A DNA stretch of 64,000 nt from Protopterus annectens (lineage: Eukaryota > Chordata > Ceratodontiformes > Protopteridae): the NCBI RefSeq assembly GCF_019279795.1, contig NC_056738.1, positions 407,661,380 to 407,725,379 of the forward strand, written 5' to 3'. This document shows, piece after piece, positions 10,005 to 22,324 of this stretch. The position numbers and the translations under genes were made by a program. Numbering within the stretch: position 1 is the stretch's first letter; every line of letters starts with the position of its first letter. The notes beneath the pieces are model-generated. The model ran no database searches, was not told the DNA's origin, and was given only the letters and a program-made list of their open reading frames with translations.

Positions 10005-12199
10005 TTCTGCATCATCTTTTGTTACCTGGTGCACTGCTTGTGCTCGTTCAGTGGTTAAGGGTGAAAGAAGGAACTCTGCAGCTAACAGCTCTCATTCATA
10101 TACATGATACTATAGCATGTGTTAGCAAAAGGCGTGTGCGCTGCAGAAATGAAAAGTAGCTTGGTGAATAGTAAAAGATGGCAAAATCCCAACAGTTGCT
10201 CACTGCTGAAGGTCCCTTACAGGTCGAATTGTATGGTGAGAATTTATTTTTTTATTCCTGGACAATAAATGCACTCGGTGTGCAGGGAAACATTGTACAG
10301 ACCTGGAGGGGGGGGACACAGTTTACTGCTAGAAATGTTACAATGTTTAACAATGGTATAAGAAGTTTGTCTGAAAATGTCCCACTCTCTGAGGATCCTC
10401 TCAATGTCAGAAAATGTGGAGTGGGTGTACTTATTTCCTGTTGAGCTTGACACAGCTGCTGTATGGTTCTCATTATTTGTCTTAAGCCAAAAATTGTGGC
10501 TGGTGGTTCTTAGAAGCAAACCAGGCTTATCTAGTGAGCTGCCACACGAGATCTAGAATTAACACATTGTGTTTTAGACCTTTTCGTTCTCTGCTTTGTT
10601 GTCTTTGAGTGCAGGGAAAGCTTTAGCTTCCCCTTTCACCCTGAATAGCATAAAAAAACAGGTGTTAGAAAGTGAGACCGTCATTCTCCCAGAGCACCAA
10701 GTGCGTCTTCCAGGAATCAGTACCTTTAAGTAGTGATTGGGATTCTATATTATGCATGGCAAGTTTGTTTGCTTATATTTTTTTCTTTACTTCACCCCAT
10801 TTACTAGAATTTAAATAATCTGTGTTACTTTTTTGGTTCTCCACAAGTCAGTCAGCTTGAGCCGAGTCATTTCAGGGTTCCTGGAAAATTGCACTTGCAG
10901 ATTTTCCATTGTTTTATCAGTCTATATGTGAAGTCTATACATTAACTTAATTTTGATTATAATTGCAAAAATATCTTGCTCATTCTGGCAAGCCTATTGA
11001 AGGCAGCATAATTTCAGATTATATTGCAAGGTTTATTCTAAAACTGTTTACGTCATTCTTGGCAGTGTGTTCTTGATCACAGATGGGTGTCAGGAAAAAA
11101 AATGTTTAGAAAAAAATGAATGTCCCCATTCACGTTTATGAGGCATAACTGCAAACTTTTATTTTGTGTGGCTGGCTTGTTTCCCTTCAGTACTTCATCT
11201 TGAAAGAGTCTTAAAATTTAAGAATGGTCTAGGTGACTTGATTTTTTTTCGTGATTTTTATGCCTCTGACCTAAATGCATGTTGGCTAAACATCCAGAAG
11301 TGCTCATTAAAAGTACTGGACAGAATGTTTATTTAAATGATTTTCAAAAGCACAGAAATGATCACACCATTGTGAATTCCACTTGTTTTCTTTTTTCAGT
11401 TGAGGGTTAATAGTTTTAAAAAAATGTGTGGAGGGGGCTATATTTTGAAAAATTCAGTTTTCAGCAAACGTGGAAAATTACTAGGTTTTCGCTGGATTTT
11501 TTATTTCAAGTTAAGTAAGTGAATAAGTACCTCATGTACTTCAGTTGCACTGATGCATAGAGCTCTTTTATCATTTACTGTGTATAATGTAATGTTCTTT
11601 ATATTGATCACTGCTCCAGTAGCCTATGTTACTTGGGTTATATCTTGCATAAGATATAATAGCCAGTGCGGCAAATTCCACAGTTCCACACATCCAACCG
11701 GTAATAGGCTTAAGCTAATTTGATTAAACAAAACAGGGTTTGAGTGCCAAGCCCTTCAGCGGTCTTCCTGCTGCCGAAGGTCAACTTGTGCTTTTCCATT
11801 GCTGAGTAGATAAATTCCCTTTGGAGAAACCTTCCACATTTAATGTTTTATTTTGCTTTCCTAGATTTTCTAATCTAGGAATGGGATATTGACTGTCATG
11901 CAACTTTGCTGTGCTTTGATGTACAGGAGTGCACTTTTGTGTTTGACAGTTTAAAAGTTGATTTAAAGATTCTAAAAACATTTTTCAGTGGAGAAACTGT
12001 ATTTAAATTTTTGAGGCTGGTAAAGTGTGTTAGAGTGCTTTTTATTGTGTTTTTAGGAAAAATTACTTTTTACTTGTCAATTTTTACCGGCTTGTGCTGT
12101 TTAGTTTCCTATGGAAAGAGGCATCATTTTCAGGTTAACCATTGTGCAGACAAGTCTCCTGGTCAGTCTTTCTTCCAACCAAAAGAAAAAGTTAATTGA
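10005..12199. other. Intronic sequence, nothing recognised
   Basis: No SF3B2-like exon, transposon domain, tRNA or snRNA recognised on either strand. Short ORFs (for example 10178-10444 +) lack known motifs. Probably plain intron or very old repeats. Confidence 0.5.
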
Positions 12200-12279
12200 A
12201 CAGCATTTGCCACCACAACAGGGTAGGAAGCAGGGGTGTTTTGGTGCATCCCATCACCTAGCAACTTCAACTAACTGCC

Positions 12280-12469
12280 TGGGTGAATAGGGTCTTAATA
12301 CCTTTTAGGTACTTGTATACTGAGGACGTTCAGCAGGTACTATTGGAGGTAAGAAATCCTGCTACTAGAAAATCATATAAGCAATGGAAAAGGTTTTGTA
12401 GTTGGTGCCAGCAACATAATCAGCACCCATTCAGTGATGGGGTTTATCTGGTTTTACAGTGTTTGTGAG
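12280..12469 (+). pseudogene. K recombinase, N-terminal piece
   Basis: Reads RVLIPFRYLYTEDVQQVLLE, then ATRKSY and KRFCSWC, matching the recombinase start of copies G and H (DRVLIPFKHLYSED). Stops exactly where copy C begins. Confidence 0.75.
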
Positions 12470-12655
12470 ATGTTCTTTGTGTTTCACTGTTGCAATCATT
12501 ACATTTGTGTAATCCTGCTGGCAGGTTGCCCTCAGTCGGCCTGAATTCCAAAGTCCCAGGTCCTGCGTCGGTCGCTGTCGCCCCCTCCCTGACGTCAGGT
12601 CGTCAGGGGTATAAAACAAGCAGCCGACGCCATTTTCTTCAGTCTTTTTTTGCCG
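12470..12655. repeat. Left inverted terminal repeat (copy C)
   Basis: Inverse of 17820-17985. The pairing includes GTCAGGGAGGGGGCGACAG on the right against CTGTCGCCCCCTCCCTGAC on the left, with few mismatches. It is well preserved, suggesting a fairly young copy. Confidence 0.9.
12590..12645 (+). promoter_or_regulatory. Predicted CRE-TATA-initiator promoter (copy C)
   Basis: TGACGTCA at 12590-12597, TATAAAA starting at 12610, and the initiator TTCAGTCTT with its A at 12641 (31 bases from TATA). Same layout as copies B, E and F. Confidence 0.65.
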
Positions 12656-12791
12656 CGTGGTTCCCGAAGCAGAAGCAGTTCGCAAGTGCCGGTCGGCAGA
12701 CTCCTGAGATTTTCGTGTTCGAGTTTCAGATCCAAAGTCTTCAATAAAGCTAAGTACCCCATTGGGGAAACTTTTTTCTTGCTCCAGACCG

Positions 12792-14588
12792 ATGTCAGAA
12801 AAAGTAAATAATTTTCTTGTGGAAAGCAAATACCTCATAAGGACTTTCATTTTTACTGTAGTCCTTGCCTAGGTCCTGATCACAACATTTCTGGTTTGTC
12901 GGTTTTGTGCTAGATTTAACCAACGTATTAAGCGTCTGTATGATTTTGCTTTAAAGTATTTTGAACGCCAGTTTAATTATCCATAAATTTCGTCGGATGG
13001 CCAACCGACTACCGGAGTTCACAAAAAACGCAAAGAAAGGGAGAGAGAGAAACAACCGAGGCCCAAAACTGGCGACAAAGCTTCTCCTAAGCCAGTTGCC
13101 AGTTTGCCTGTTCTCAATGAGACGCTTTTGCAGCCCCTGACGCCCGCTACTTTAGAGTTGCAGGCCGCTACCGACTCCCACGTGGAGTCTGCTATGCCGC
13201 TGGAAAGTCAAGGTATTGGAGGCTCAGACACTATTCCCTCAGATGGGTCTGGAGCCGCTGAGCAGGCAAAGGCTTCTGAGGGTGTATTCAGACCTAAACA
13301 TCTTTACATTTAACCCACTTCAGCTTCAAAGGCAAAGACTAAAGCACCTTCTAAAGCAAAAAAACAAACTTGAGCCATGTTGACAGGCCTCTATGCCCAA
13401 AAAACAGATGCTCAAGATGGCCGAAGACTTAATTACCTTGATCAGGACTTCCCATCCCCCTCCTGATAAAAGGCCTAGGCAAGAGACAGACCATGAATCT
13501 TCAGACCAGGTTTCTATTTCTTCTGATTCCTCTTCTGATCAGGAATATTCTCTTCCCCCTATGAGGATTCTGATGCTGAAGAATCTATACCTTCAGCTTC
13601 TCCTCCAGAGGACTATTCTTTTGGGGAAACCTTGCACACTATGAGGGAGCATTTCCACTGGGAGAGCCAAGATTTTTCAGAATCTAAAAAGAGGCTCAGG
13701 GACTTCCTTTTACTACCTCAGCACAGGCCTCTAGCCGTTCCACCTGTGTTAGACATTGTAGATGATGTGTTTTCGGAGTCTAGTCTCACCCCTGACTCCT
13801 TACCTCCAGTTCCTGTTGAGCCTGACAGATACTACAGTGTTCCTGGCTCTCATAAATACCTTTTTAAAATTCCTGCTGCAGACCCAGAACCTATTTCACA
13901 GGGTCCCAAAGGAGTTCAGGCTTCCGCTGCAAAAAACCCTACCCCTCTGACAGAGGTTCTAGGGCACTGTATAGATGGGGGAAAAAGGTTTACACATCTG
14001 CTACCTTGGCTATAAGGGCCTTACATTGTCAGTTTCATATCAGCAGCATGTCATGGCATTGCTTAAACAGAAAATGTTGTTAAACTCTGAATGTGCAGAA
14101 AACAAGGAAATGCAGGATTTATTGCATGCAGCTGAACAAGCTGGAAAGCATACTTTGCAATGTGGTTTTGATTCTTTGGAGGCCTCCTGCAGGGCCGTAG
14201 TTACGGGCTCTGTAATTAAGATTCATGCTTAGTTAAAGGAACAAAATCTGCCTGATCATGTCAAACTTAAATTATTAGATGCACCTTTACAGCACGATAC
14301 TTTATTTGGTGTTAAGGCAGAAGAGGTGTTAAAGAAAATGGAGGACAAAGCTAAATCTGTGCAAAATGTCAAAGATTTTTTTTACAAGTACAGCCACCTA
14401 GGTTTAGTAGACACTGGCCTACAAAGAATTGGTCCTTTCCTGTGTCAGACAGACCTCAGAGGGGCAGATCCAGACACCCTAGAGGCAGATCCCAGGCTCA
14501 AGGTTCATACAGGTCAAAGCAATGGGGTGCTTCTACCTCCAAAGTGGGAGAAGACAAATCACAACCATACAGGAAACAGTCCCAATGA
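12792..14588 (+). pseudogene. gag-like protein (copy C), frameshifted
   Basis: ATG at 12792 opens MSEKV, then the shared Cys/His array in a shifted frame (CGKQIPHKDFH near 12820). Further on are KMAEDLITL near 13420, the REHFHWESQDF block near 13645, DRYYSVPGSHKYLFK near 13830, and CGFDSLEASCR near 14165. It ends at TGA 14586-14588 in the conserved CAATGA overlap with the RT frame. At least five frame changes and an in-frame TAG near 14230 make it non-coding. Confidence 0.78.
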
Positions 14589-16345
14589 CTTCCCCCTGCC
14601 TGCACCAAGCACTTATCTCCTGGCAGCACCCTTAGGGGGAAAATTAACACTTTTCTCCCAAAATTGGCACATTGGGTTCTAAATATAGTATCACAAGGCT
14701 ACAAGTTCCATTTCCATACCCTGCCAAAGGCAAACGGTTGGCCAGATCTGCCAAAAAATCAATGGGCAGAGGCACAAAAACAAGTCTCATCCCTCATGGC
14801 CATGGGGGCTATTCAACAAGTACCAGAGCAAGAGCAGGGACAAGGATTTTACTAGACTGTTCTTGGTACCCAGAAAGGACAAAGCCTGGAGACCAATACT
14901 GGACCTGTCTATTCTGAATACATTCCTGGATATATCAAAATTCAAAATGTTGACTTTGCAGCAGCTTCTGCTCATGCTGGGCAAGAATGCTTGGCTTGTA
15001 ACGTTAGACCTAAAAGAGGCATACCTGCATGTTCCAATCGGACAATCATGCGGAAGATACCTCAGATTCAAGGCTGGCACAATGCATTACCAATTCTCTG
15101 CACTGCCCTTTGGCTTATCTACTGCACCCAGGGTCTTTACAAAGTGCCTGGCACCAGTTATTGCTTTCTGCAGACAAAGAGGAATATAAATATAGCCTTA
15201 CTTGGACGACTGTTTAATTCACACAGAGAACAAGGACATTCTTCTACAACATCTGGCGTTTGTGAAAAGACTTCTAACATGCCTAGGGGTACAGAGTCAA
15301 CAAAAATAAATCAAAAGTAGCACCCTCTCGGGATAATATTCCTGGGTGCAAGCTTAAATGCAACTGCCCAGATGGCTTATCTCATGCCAGACAAACAAAG
15401 GCAACTGACTACCTATTTCAAAATGTTAGCAACAAAGGCCCATTTATCTGTAATTATTCTGCAGGCTTTGGGCTTCATGGCATCATGCATCCTACTAATT
15501 CCATATGCAAGACTGCATATGAGGAAACTTCAGTGGTACATAAAAAGTCTTTGGACTCAACATTGCCACAGCCTGGAAATAATGATTATTCTCATCCCCT
15601 GCCTGCAACATGAGTTTCGATTGTTGGCGAAGGCTTGTCACCAGAACAAGGGACAGCCATTCACATTACCCCCAGCCAGGCAGACACTAACAACGAATGT
15701 ATCAGATTATGCCTGGGGGGCCCACATGGCAGGAAGATGCATTCAGGGCACATAGTTCTCAAACCAAATGCATCTACATATCAGTCAAAAAGAGATGCTA
15801 GCTGTTCAAAATGCTCTGACAGCCTTCAAGGACATACTTCATCCGGGGTAACTACTGATAAAGACAGACAAACACCACTGTCATGTGGTATATAAACAAG
15901 CAGGGAGGCACACATTCCTACACCCTTTGCAGGCTAGCCATGACTTTGTGGGACACAGCATTGACTTACCAAGTGCATCTGCAGGCACAGTTCCTGCCAG
16001 GAAAGGAAAATACTTCTGCAGACAAACTAAGCAGAAACCTCATGGATCCCCATGAGTGGCAACTGGATCCACAAGTCTTCAACATGATAACAAGAAAAGG
16101 GGATGCCCGGACTCGGATCTATTTGCCTCCCCTCACAACTACCAACTAAAAAGATTCTGCGCAAGGACTTATCACAGACAAGCATGGAAAGTGGACGACC
16201 TATCTTTCAGCTGAAAAACCTATCAGTATATGCCTTTCTGCCACTGCCTCTCCTCCCCAAGGTACTCCTAAAGGACAGACAGGAGAAGCCAAAGATGATA
16301 CTGATTGCCCTAGACTGGCCCTGCCAGTACTGGTATCCAATCCTA
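14583..16345 (+). pseudogene. RT-RNase H-methyltransferase-like polyprotein (copy C)
   Basis: RT: YLLAAPLGGKL near 14620, RPILDLSILNTFLD near 14890, LDLKEAYLHVPIG near 15005, FSALPFGLSTAPRVFTK near 15100, and an intact LDD just after 15190 but in another frame. RNase H: VSDYAWGAH near 15700, and the NKQGGTHSY motif near 15895. Methyltransferase-like: FPP-type and APDWP-type motifs changed near 16240-16320 (reads LDWPCQYWYP). Frameshifts separate the pieces. Confidence 0.83.
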
Positions 16346-16359
16346 AGGAACTTGTCTCA

Positions 16360-17507
16360 ATGCCCAGCTTGCACCTTACCTCAGATGCCTCATCTACTGT
16401 CCCAGCAAAAGAATCAGATCCTGCACAGCTGACTCAGGACCTTAAACCTGGCAGCATGGCGGATAATGTAGTCATACAAAACACACCTCTCAGTAAAGCT
16501 GTGGTGGATGTCATTTTGGAAGCCAGAAGGCCTAGTACTAGAAAATCTTATGCTGGAAAATGGAAGAGATTCTGTGCTTGGAACCAGGCACAAGGAACTG
16601 ATACAGCTGTACCAAATATTCCTCAGATTTTGCAATACTTAACTGAGATGCTGGACAAAGGCCTATCTTTTTCATCAATTAAAATTCATGCCTCTGCCAT
16701 TTTGGCTCATTACAATACAGAGCCACCAATTTTCTCTCATCCTTTGTTAAGACAGTACCTCAGAGGAGCCAAAAATGTAAGGCCTCCAATGAGATCTCCA
16801 ATACCTGCATGGGACCTCAACTATGTCTTGGAAAAACTCACCCTGCCTCGTTTTGAGCCAGCCGCTACTGCTGATATAAAGTTTTTATCTTGGAAAACAG
16901 CTCTGCTCCTAGCAATAACTTCTGCAAGACGAGTATCAGATCTGCAGGCACTCATGGCTGTAGAACCTTTTATCATTTTTTATCCAGACAGGGTTTCTCT
17001 GAGGACAAACCCAACATTTATGCCTAAGGTGGTCTCCAGTGTAGCTCTTAACCAAACTATTCATCTGCTAACTTTTTATCCAAACCCACAGAACAAGGGG
17101 GAGCGAATTTTGCATTCTTTGGACGTACACAGACAGCTTAGATTCTACTTGGACAGAACCAAAAGTGTCAGGAAGACAGAGCAATTACTAGTGGCATATG
17201 CTGCAGGATCACAAGGAAAAAGTCTATCCCAAAGCAGACTATTTCAAAGTGGATAGGCCACTGCATTCATTTCTGCTGTTCACAGCATGGCAAGCCAGTG
17301 CCTAAGGGTATTAGGCCACAGTCAACCAGAGCTGCAGCCCCTTCAGCAGCCTTCCTCAGGGGAGTACCAACCAAAGACATTTTAGAGGCTGCTATTTTGA
17401 GTTCAGTGCACACCTTTACAAAGCACTATCATCTGCCACTCTACTCTAAATCCCGGGCAGGCTTTGCCACTGCACTGCAGTTCATAGCTGCTCCTAATGC
17501 TTTTTAG
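16360..17507 (+). pseudogene. Tyrosine recombinase (copy C)
   Basis: A long open frame (16360-17256) covers the upstream overlap with the methyltransferase-like domain, the N-terminal SAM-like domain (EARRPSTRKSYAGKWKRF near 16520) and the first catalytic box ITSARRV near 16915. A frameshift falls near 17225. The rest reads GIRPQSTRAA, so the His of HxxR is Gln (codon 17319-17321), and keeps the TKHYH tyrosine near 17425. Inactive through the frameshift and probably through the His loss. Confidence 0.88.
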
Positions 17508-17540
17508 CTCCAGCCTCCCCAACCGTAGCTTTGGGACTCT

Positions 17541-17645
17541 ACCCAAATGTAATGACTGCAGCAGTGAAACACGAAGAACATAGTACATTTGTGTACACTT
17601 ACCATAAATGTAGATGTTAGAGTGTATTCACTGTTGCAGTCCAGG
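17541..17645. repeat. Internal complementary region (copy C)
   Basis: ACCCAAATGTAATGACTGCA...CGAAGAACAT complements the left end; AGTACATTTGTGTACACTTA...ACTGTTGCAGT complements the right end. Confidence 0.88.
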
Positions 17646-17819
17646 TTACCCTCCCGCCATTCCCCCTTTTTTCTGCTGGAACTTATCTTTCCTTCTCTGA
17701 TTTATACGACCTATGTGGTGTATTTGCTTGTAGGTGAAGGTAAAGTTTGTATTGGTGCATGTACTTTTATATATTTATAAATTCTGCCTACCCTTTTAGG
17801 GGGCACCTGACATCTGGGG

Positions 17820-18032
17820 CAAGAAAAACTGAAGAAAATGGTGTTGGCTGCTTGTTTTATACCCCTGACGACCTGACGTCAGGGAGGGGGCGACAGCAAC
17901 CGACGCAGGACCCAGGACTTTGGAATTCAGGCCGACCGAGGGCAACCTGCTGCAGGATTACCCAAATGTAGTGACTGCAACAGTGAATACACTCGAACAT
18001 CTACATTTATGGTAAGTGTACACAACTGTACT
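17820..18032. repeat. Right inverted terminal repeat (copy C)
   Basis: Begins GGCAAGAAAAACTGAAGAAAA and carries the inverted TATA box (TTTTATACCCC near 17858) and TGACGTCA near 17874. The outer extension is ACTCGAACATCTAC...CTGTACT. Confidence 0.88.
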
Positions 18033-18265
18033 TTACTTTCCTTTGACCTGTCTTACTCCTCCATCAAGATTCATTTGTCGGCCATTTCAGCATGTCTGTC
18101 CATGGATCACCCTCTCTCAAGACATTACCATGTAAAAATCCTTTTGATGGGTATATTGCAAGAGACCTTTAAGAAAACTGGTGACTCCTCCTTGGGAGCT
18201 TAATTTTGTGTTAAAGGTGCCAACACTTGATCTGCTTGAACCCAGCTCATCTGCCTGACTTGAGG
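18033..18265 (+). pseudogene. K recombinase, middle piece
   Basis: Reads DLSYSSIKIHLSAISA, matching LSFSSIKIHASAISA in the SAM-like domain of intact copies, then a poor match down to the PPWELNFVL-type motif near 18190. It lies between copies C and D and continues the frame broken at 12469. Confidence 0.75.
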
Positions 18266-18445
18266 ATGTTCTTCATGTTTCACTGTTGTAGTCATCACAT
18301 TTGGGTTATCCTGACAGGGGTAGCCCTCAGTCAGCCCGAATACCAGAGGCTTAGTATTTCTGCGTCGGTTGCTGTCGCTCTAGGACTGACATAAGGTCTG
18401 TGGTATAAAAACAGGCATCCGTCACCATTACATCAGTCTTTCTTG
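18266..18445. repeat. Left inverted terminal repeat (copy D)
   Basis: Inverse of the right ITR at about 23555-23725 (for example AGGCTTAGTATTTCTGCG against CGCAGAAATACTAAGCCT). Confidence 0.88.
18386..18440 (+). promoter_or_regulatory. Predicted TATA-initiator promoter (copy D)
   Basis: TATAAAA starts at 18404, with the ATCAGTCTTTCTTG initiator A at 18435 (31 bases). The CRE position holds TGACATAA, a decayed form; the right ITR of the same copy keeps a perfect TGACGTCA at 23609-23616. Confidence 0.6.
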
Positions 18446-18578
18446 ACGAGAAGCCTGAAGCAGAAGCCATTCGCACAAGTGCCGGTCGGCCGCTACCTGA
18501 GTTTTCGTTTTCTGAAATGAAGTTGAAGTCTTCTAAAGCTAAGTACCCCGTTGAGATCCTTTTTTCTTGCTCTAACCG

Positions 18579-20414
18579 ATGTCAGAAAAAGTTAATTTTC
18601 TCGCCTGTGGAAAGCAAATACCACACCGAGACTTCCATTCTTTCTGTGTCACCTGTTTAGGCCCAGACCATGACGTCCCCCGCTATTGCTTTTGTGCTTT
18701 GTTCAGCACCAGAACTGTATGTCGTCGGGCCCTTATTGTAGCTAGATATTTTCACTCTCAGTCCTCTAATTCTGATATGGCTTCAGTAAGCCATCCTACT
18801 ACCGATCTTCCGAAAAAACATAAGGATAAAGACAGACCACACAGGTCCAAAACTGCCGACATTTCCGTTAAGCTAGTCGTCAGTTCTCCTGTCCTCATTG
18901 AGGTGCCTTCACAGCCCCTGATGCCTGCTTCTGTAGATTTGCAGGCCGGTACCGAGACCCTGTCGGAGTCCGGTATGCTGCAAGACTCTTCTTCGACTAA
19001 GGATCCTGTGGATGTCTCTACCTTGAATGGGTCCAGAGCCTCTGAGTAGGCACAGGCTTCCGAGGAAGTACTTTGCACTACCGATACTCTACACAGACCG
19101 ACAACTTCTTTCGTGTCTTCAGTTCTTTCGAAAACTGAGTTTCTAAGGCCCAGGGTATGAACCACACCCAAAAAATGGATGGCCCAGGCACCTGCTTCCC
19201 TGCCTCAGTCTCAAATGCTTAAAATGGCAGAAGAACTTATAATGCTTATTAGGAGAAGCCAGGCTACCCCTTCTAAAAGAAAGAGACTTGTCCCTAGTAG
19301 TTTTATCTGAAGAGGAGTCCGATGACTCTGATGCATCTGAATATGAAGATATGCAGCCCCTCTCTGCTTATGAGGATTCTTATGCAGAGGACTCCATCCC
19401 TTCAACCTGTCCAGCCGAGGACGTTTCCTTTTGGGGAAACCCTACATACTTTAAAGGAGCATTTCCAGTGGGAATGTCAGGACTATCCTCAGTCCAAAAA
19501 GAGACACTGGTAATTCTTAGATCTACCACAGCACAGACCTCTGGCAATTCCTCCTGTCCTGGATGTTGTGGATGATGCTTTTATGGAATCCAGTCTGATT
19601 CCTGACACCCTCTCTCCTGCTCCCAGGAAACCTGACTGGTATTATAGAGTCCCTGACACACTCAAATTTCTTTTCAAAAATCCTACTGCTGACTGACCCC
19701 GAGGTCATCTCTCAAGGAATCTGAAGGAATCAAAGCAACCTCAGCTAGGAATCCCACCCCCTCAGATAGGGATTCTCGGGCATTAGACAAATGGGGTAAA
19801 AAAAGTATACACCTCTGCTACTCTTGCTAATAGAGCATTAAATTGTCAGTTTCACATGCTGAAATATCAGCAACATACCATGGAACTCCTCAAACAAAAA
19901 ATATCTTTTCCTGCTTGTGCAGAAAACAGAGTTACAAGAGTTAATGCGTTCCTGCAAGTCAAGTAACTAAGCGCACCTTGCAATGTGGTTTTGACACCCT
20001 GGAAGCATCTTGCAGGGCAGCAGTCACCGGTTCTGTCATTAGAAGGCATGCTTGGCTTAAGGAACAGATTCTTGCCAGACCATGTCAAATCCAAATTATT
20101 GGACGCACCCTTGAACAAAGACAATGTATTTGGCACCAAGGCAGAGGAGGTTTTAAAGATGGAAGTAAAAGCTAAATATATACAGTTACATTTCGTACAG
20201 GTCCAGTTTCCGAGGTTCAGTAGGCATTGTCTCTCCAAGCACTGATCCTTTCCTGCCCCCTCCAGGCCAGCTCAGCCTAGACCCAGAAGAAGCAGACCCC
20301 CCCCCCCCCCCTCCAGACAACAGGCCCAGGGAATGCAGAGATCTAAGCAATGGAGTTCCTGCTCAAAAACAGGGAGTGCAAAGCCCAACCCCTTATGGTA
20401 AGAACTTACAATGA
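18579..20414 (+). pseudogene. gag-like protein (copy D), frameshifted
   Basis: ATG 18579, MSEKVNFLACGKQIPHRDFH, open to 19049. The array is followed by a Ser/Thr/Pro-rich linker, a KMAEELIML motif near 19220, an acidic segment near 19315-19400, and the C-terminal block (CGFDTLEASCRAAVTGSVI near 19985). A C-run at 20296-20309 lies in the basic tail. Ends at TGA 20412-20414 in the conserved CAATGA context. Confidence 0.78.
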
Positions 20415-22200
20415 CTTTACACTTCCACCCCCTCCGTCTGCCCACCTGCCCCCAGGAGGAAAACTCTCCTTCCACGCAGGCAACTGAGCCACCATTACCA
20501 ATGACCGCTGGGTCCTCAACATAGTGTTCCAGGGATACACATTTTATTTCCACACACTGCCACCCCCAAAAGAGTTCCCAGATCTTACTCCACACCAGTG
20601 GGCAGAGGCCAAAAAGCAAGTCCTTTCCCTGCTATTCATGAGGGCCATAGAGCAGGTTCCTGCAGAACAGATAGGACAAGGTTTCTACTCCAGACTCTTC
20701 CTGTTACTCAGAAAAGAGGGGACATGGCGCCCCATCCTCAATCTATCCATTCTCAACACCTTTCTTGTGATGCCAAAATTCAAAATGCTCACCCTCCAGC
20801 AGCTTCTTCTAATACTTTCCAAGGATCCTTGGTTAGCCACCATAGACCTAAAAGAGGCCTACCTACACATCCCAATCAAGGAATCATGCAGGAAATACCT
20901 ACGTTTCAGGGCAGGATCTGTGTACTTTCAGTTTTCTGCACATCCCTTTGGCTTATCTACTGCTCCCAGAGTTTTCACAAAATGTTTGGCTCCTGCCATT
21001 GCTTTTTGCAGACAAAGAAATATTCAAATGTACCTATACTTAGACTGCCTGATTCAGGCAGACAGGAAAAGCTGCTTCAGCACCTGACCTTTGTAAAGGA
21101 CCTACTGACCTCCCTGGGGTATATGATCAACAAAAAGAAATCAAAACTAGTCCCCACTCAAAAAATTGTATTCCTGGGAGCAGCCTGGACACAGCATCCA
21201 AGATGGCATTCCTTACTCCAGAAAAACAAGCCTACCTGACAGGCTACTTCTCTCGACTAGCCACCAGAACCCAGTTATCCACAAGGAAAATCCTGCAAGC
21301 TCTAGGGTTCGTGGCCTCTTGCATTCTACTTAATTCCATATGCCAGACTGCATATGAGGAAACTACAGTGGTATCTAAAAAAGCCTTTGGTGTCAGCACT
21401 CTCAAGACCTGGAAAATCTTATACCAATGATACCTTGGCTAAGGAAAGATTTTCTTTGGTGGGCAGCAGCATGCAGTCACAACAAGGGACTTCCCTTCTC
21501 ACAACCCCATGCTGCTCAGACCCTCACCACAGATGTCAGACTATGCCTGGGATGCTCACCTGGGTGGCAGGTGCATTCAGGGCCAGTGGAGTCCAAATCA
21601 AATGCATCTGCACATCATCCTAAAAGAGATGTTAGCTGCCCAACATGCACTGACAGCTTTCAGACCCCTACTCTCCCCGGGGCCTCTACTGATCAAAACA
21701 GACAACACCACAGTGATGTGGTATTTCAACAAGCAGGGAGGGACTCTCTCTTATCCTCTCTGCAGGCTCGCCATGACCCTTTGGCACACTGCTTCAGCCA
21801 TGCAACTACACCTGTTAGCACAATTCCTGCCAGGCTGTCTAAATGCACTGGCAGACAACTTGAGCAGAAACCTGCTAGACCCACACGTGTGGCAGCTAGA
21901 CCTCAGAACCTTCACCTTTGTAACCCAGAAATGGGGCACTGTGAAAGTAGACCTCTTTGCCTCCCAGTCCAATCATCAGCTCAGCAAATTCTGCACCAGG
22001 GAACCTCACAGCAAGGCCTGGAAAGTGTATGCTGTATCCTTCCAGTGGGTAAACCTCTCGGTTTATGCATTTCCCCCTCCACCACTCATTTCAAGGGTAC
22101 TGCTCAAAATAAGGGAGAAAAAACCGAGGGCAGTCCTTATTGCCCCAGACTGGCCACACCAGCACTGGTACCCACTGCTGCGCAGCCTGTCACCCCTGCC
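20409..22200 (+). pseudogene. RT-RNase H-methyltransferase-like polyprotein (copy D)
   Basis: RT open at 20524-21087: FYSRLFLLLRKEGTWRPILN near 20680, LKEAYLHIPIKESCRKYLRF near 20850, and FGLSTAPRVFTKCLAPAI near 20950. At the active site it reads YLDCLI, so one Asp codon is missing compared with YLDDCLI. RNase H and the methyltransferase-like domain are open in 21509-22375: TDNTTVMWYFNKQGGT near 21700, LSRNLLDPH near 21860, VDLFASQSNHQLSKFCT near 21948, and LIAPDWPHQHWYPLL near 22137. The recombinase frame overlaps it, shifted by -1. Confidence 0.88.
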
Positions 22201-22324
22201 ACCATGGCACCTACCTCAGATCCTAACACCCCTGACCCAGAGGAGTGGAGAAATCATGCATCCCCAATTGCAGAATCTCAACCTGGCTTATTCCCTGACC
22301 TCCCCGCAAGCTTGCCAGCCTAAG

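Larger units (their letters stand above)
12470..18032 (+). mobile_element. DIRS1-like retrotransposon copy C, full length (5563 bp)
   Basis: Complete element inserted into the recombinase gene of K. Left end ATGTTCTTTG at 12470, right end ...CACAACTGTACT at 18032, both confirmed by the ICR at 17541-17645. No target-site duplication (left flank TTTGTGAG, right flank TTACTTTCC). All domains are present but frameshifted, and the recombinase HxxR box reads QSTR. Confidence 0.93.

Noticed and set aside
10178-10444. 88-residue plus-strand ORF as a possible exon or gene
   Set aside because: No recognisable motif, no splice sites in frame and no support from neighbours; it is probably chance.
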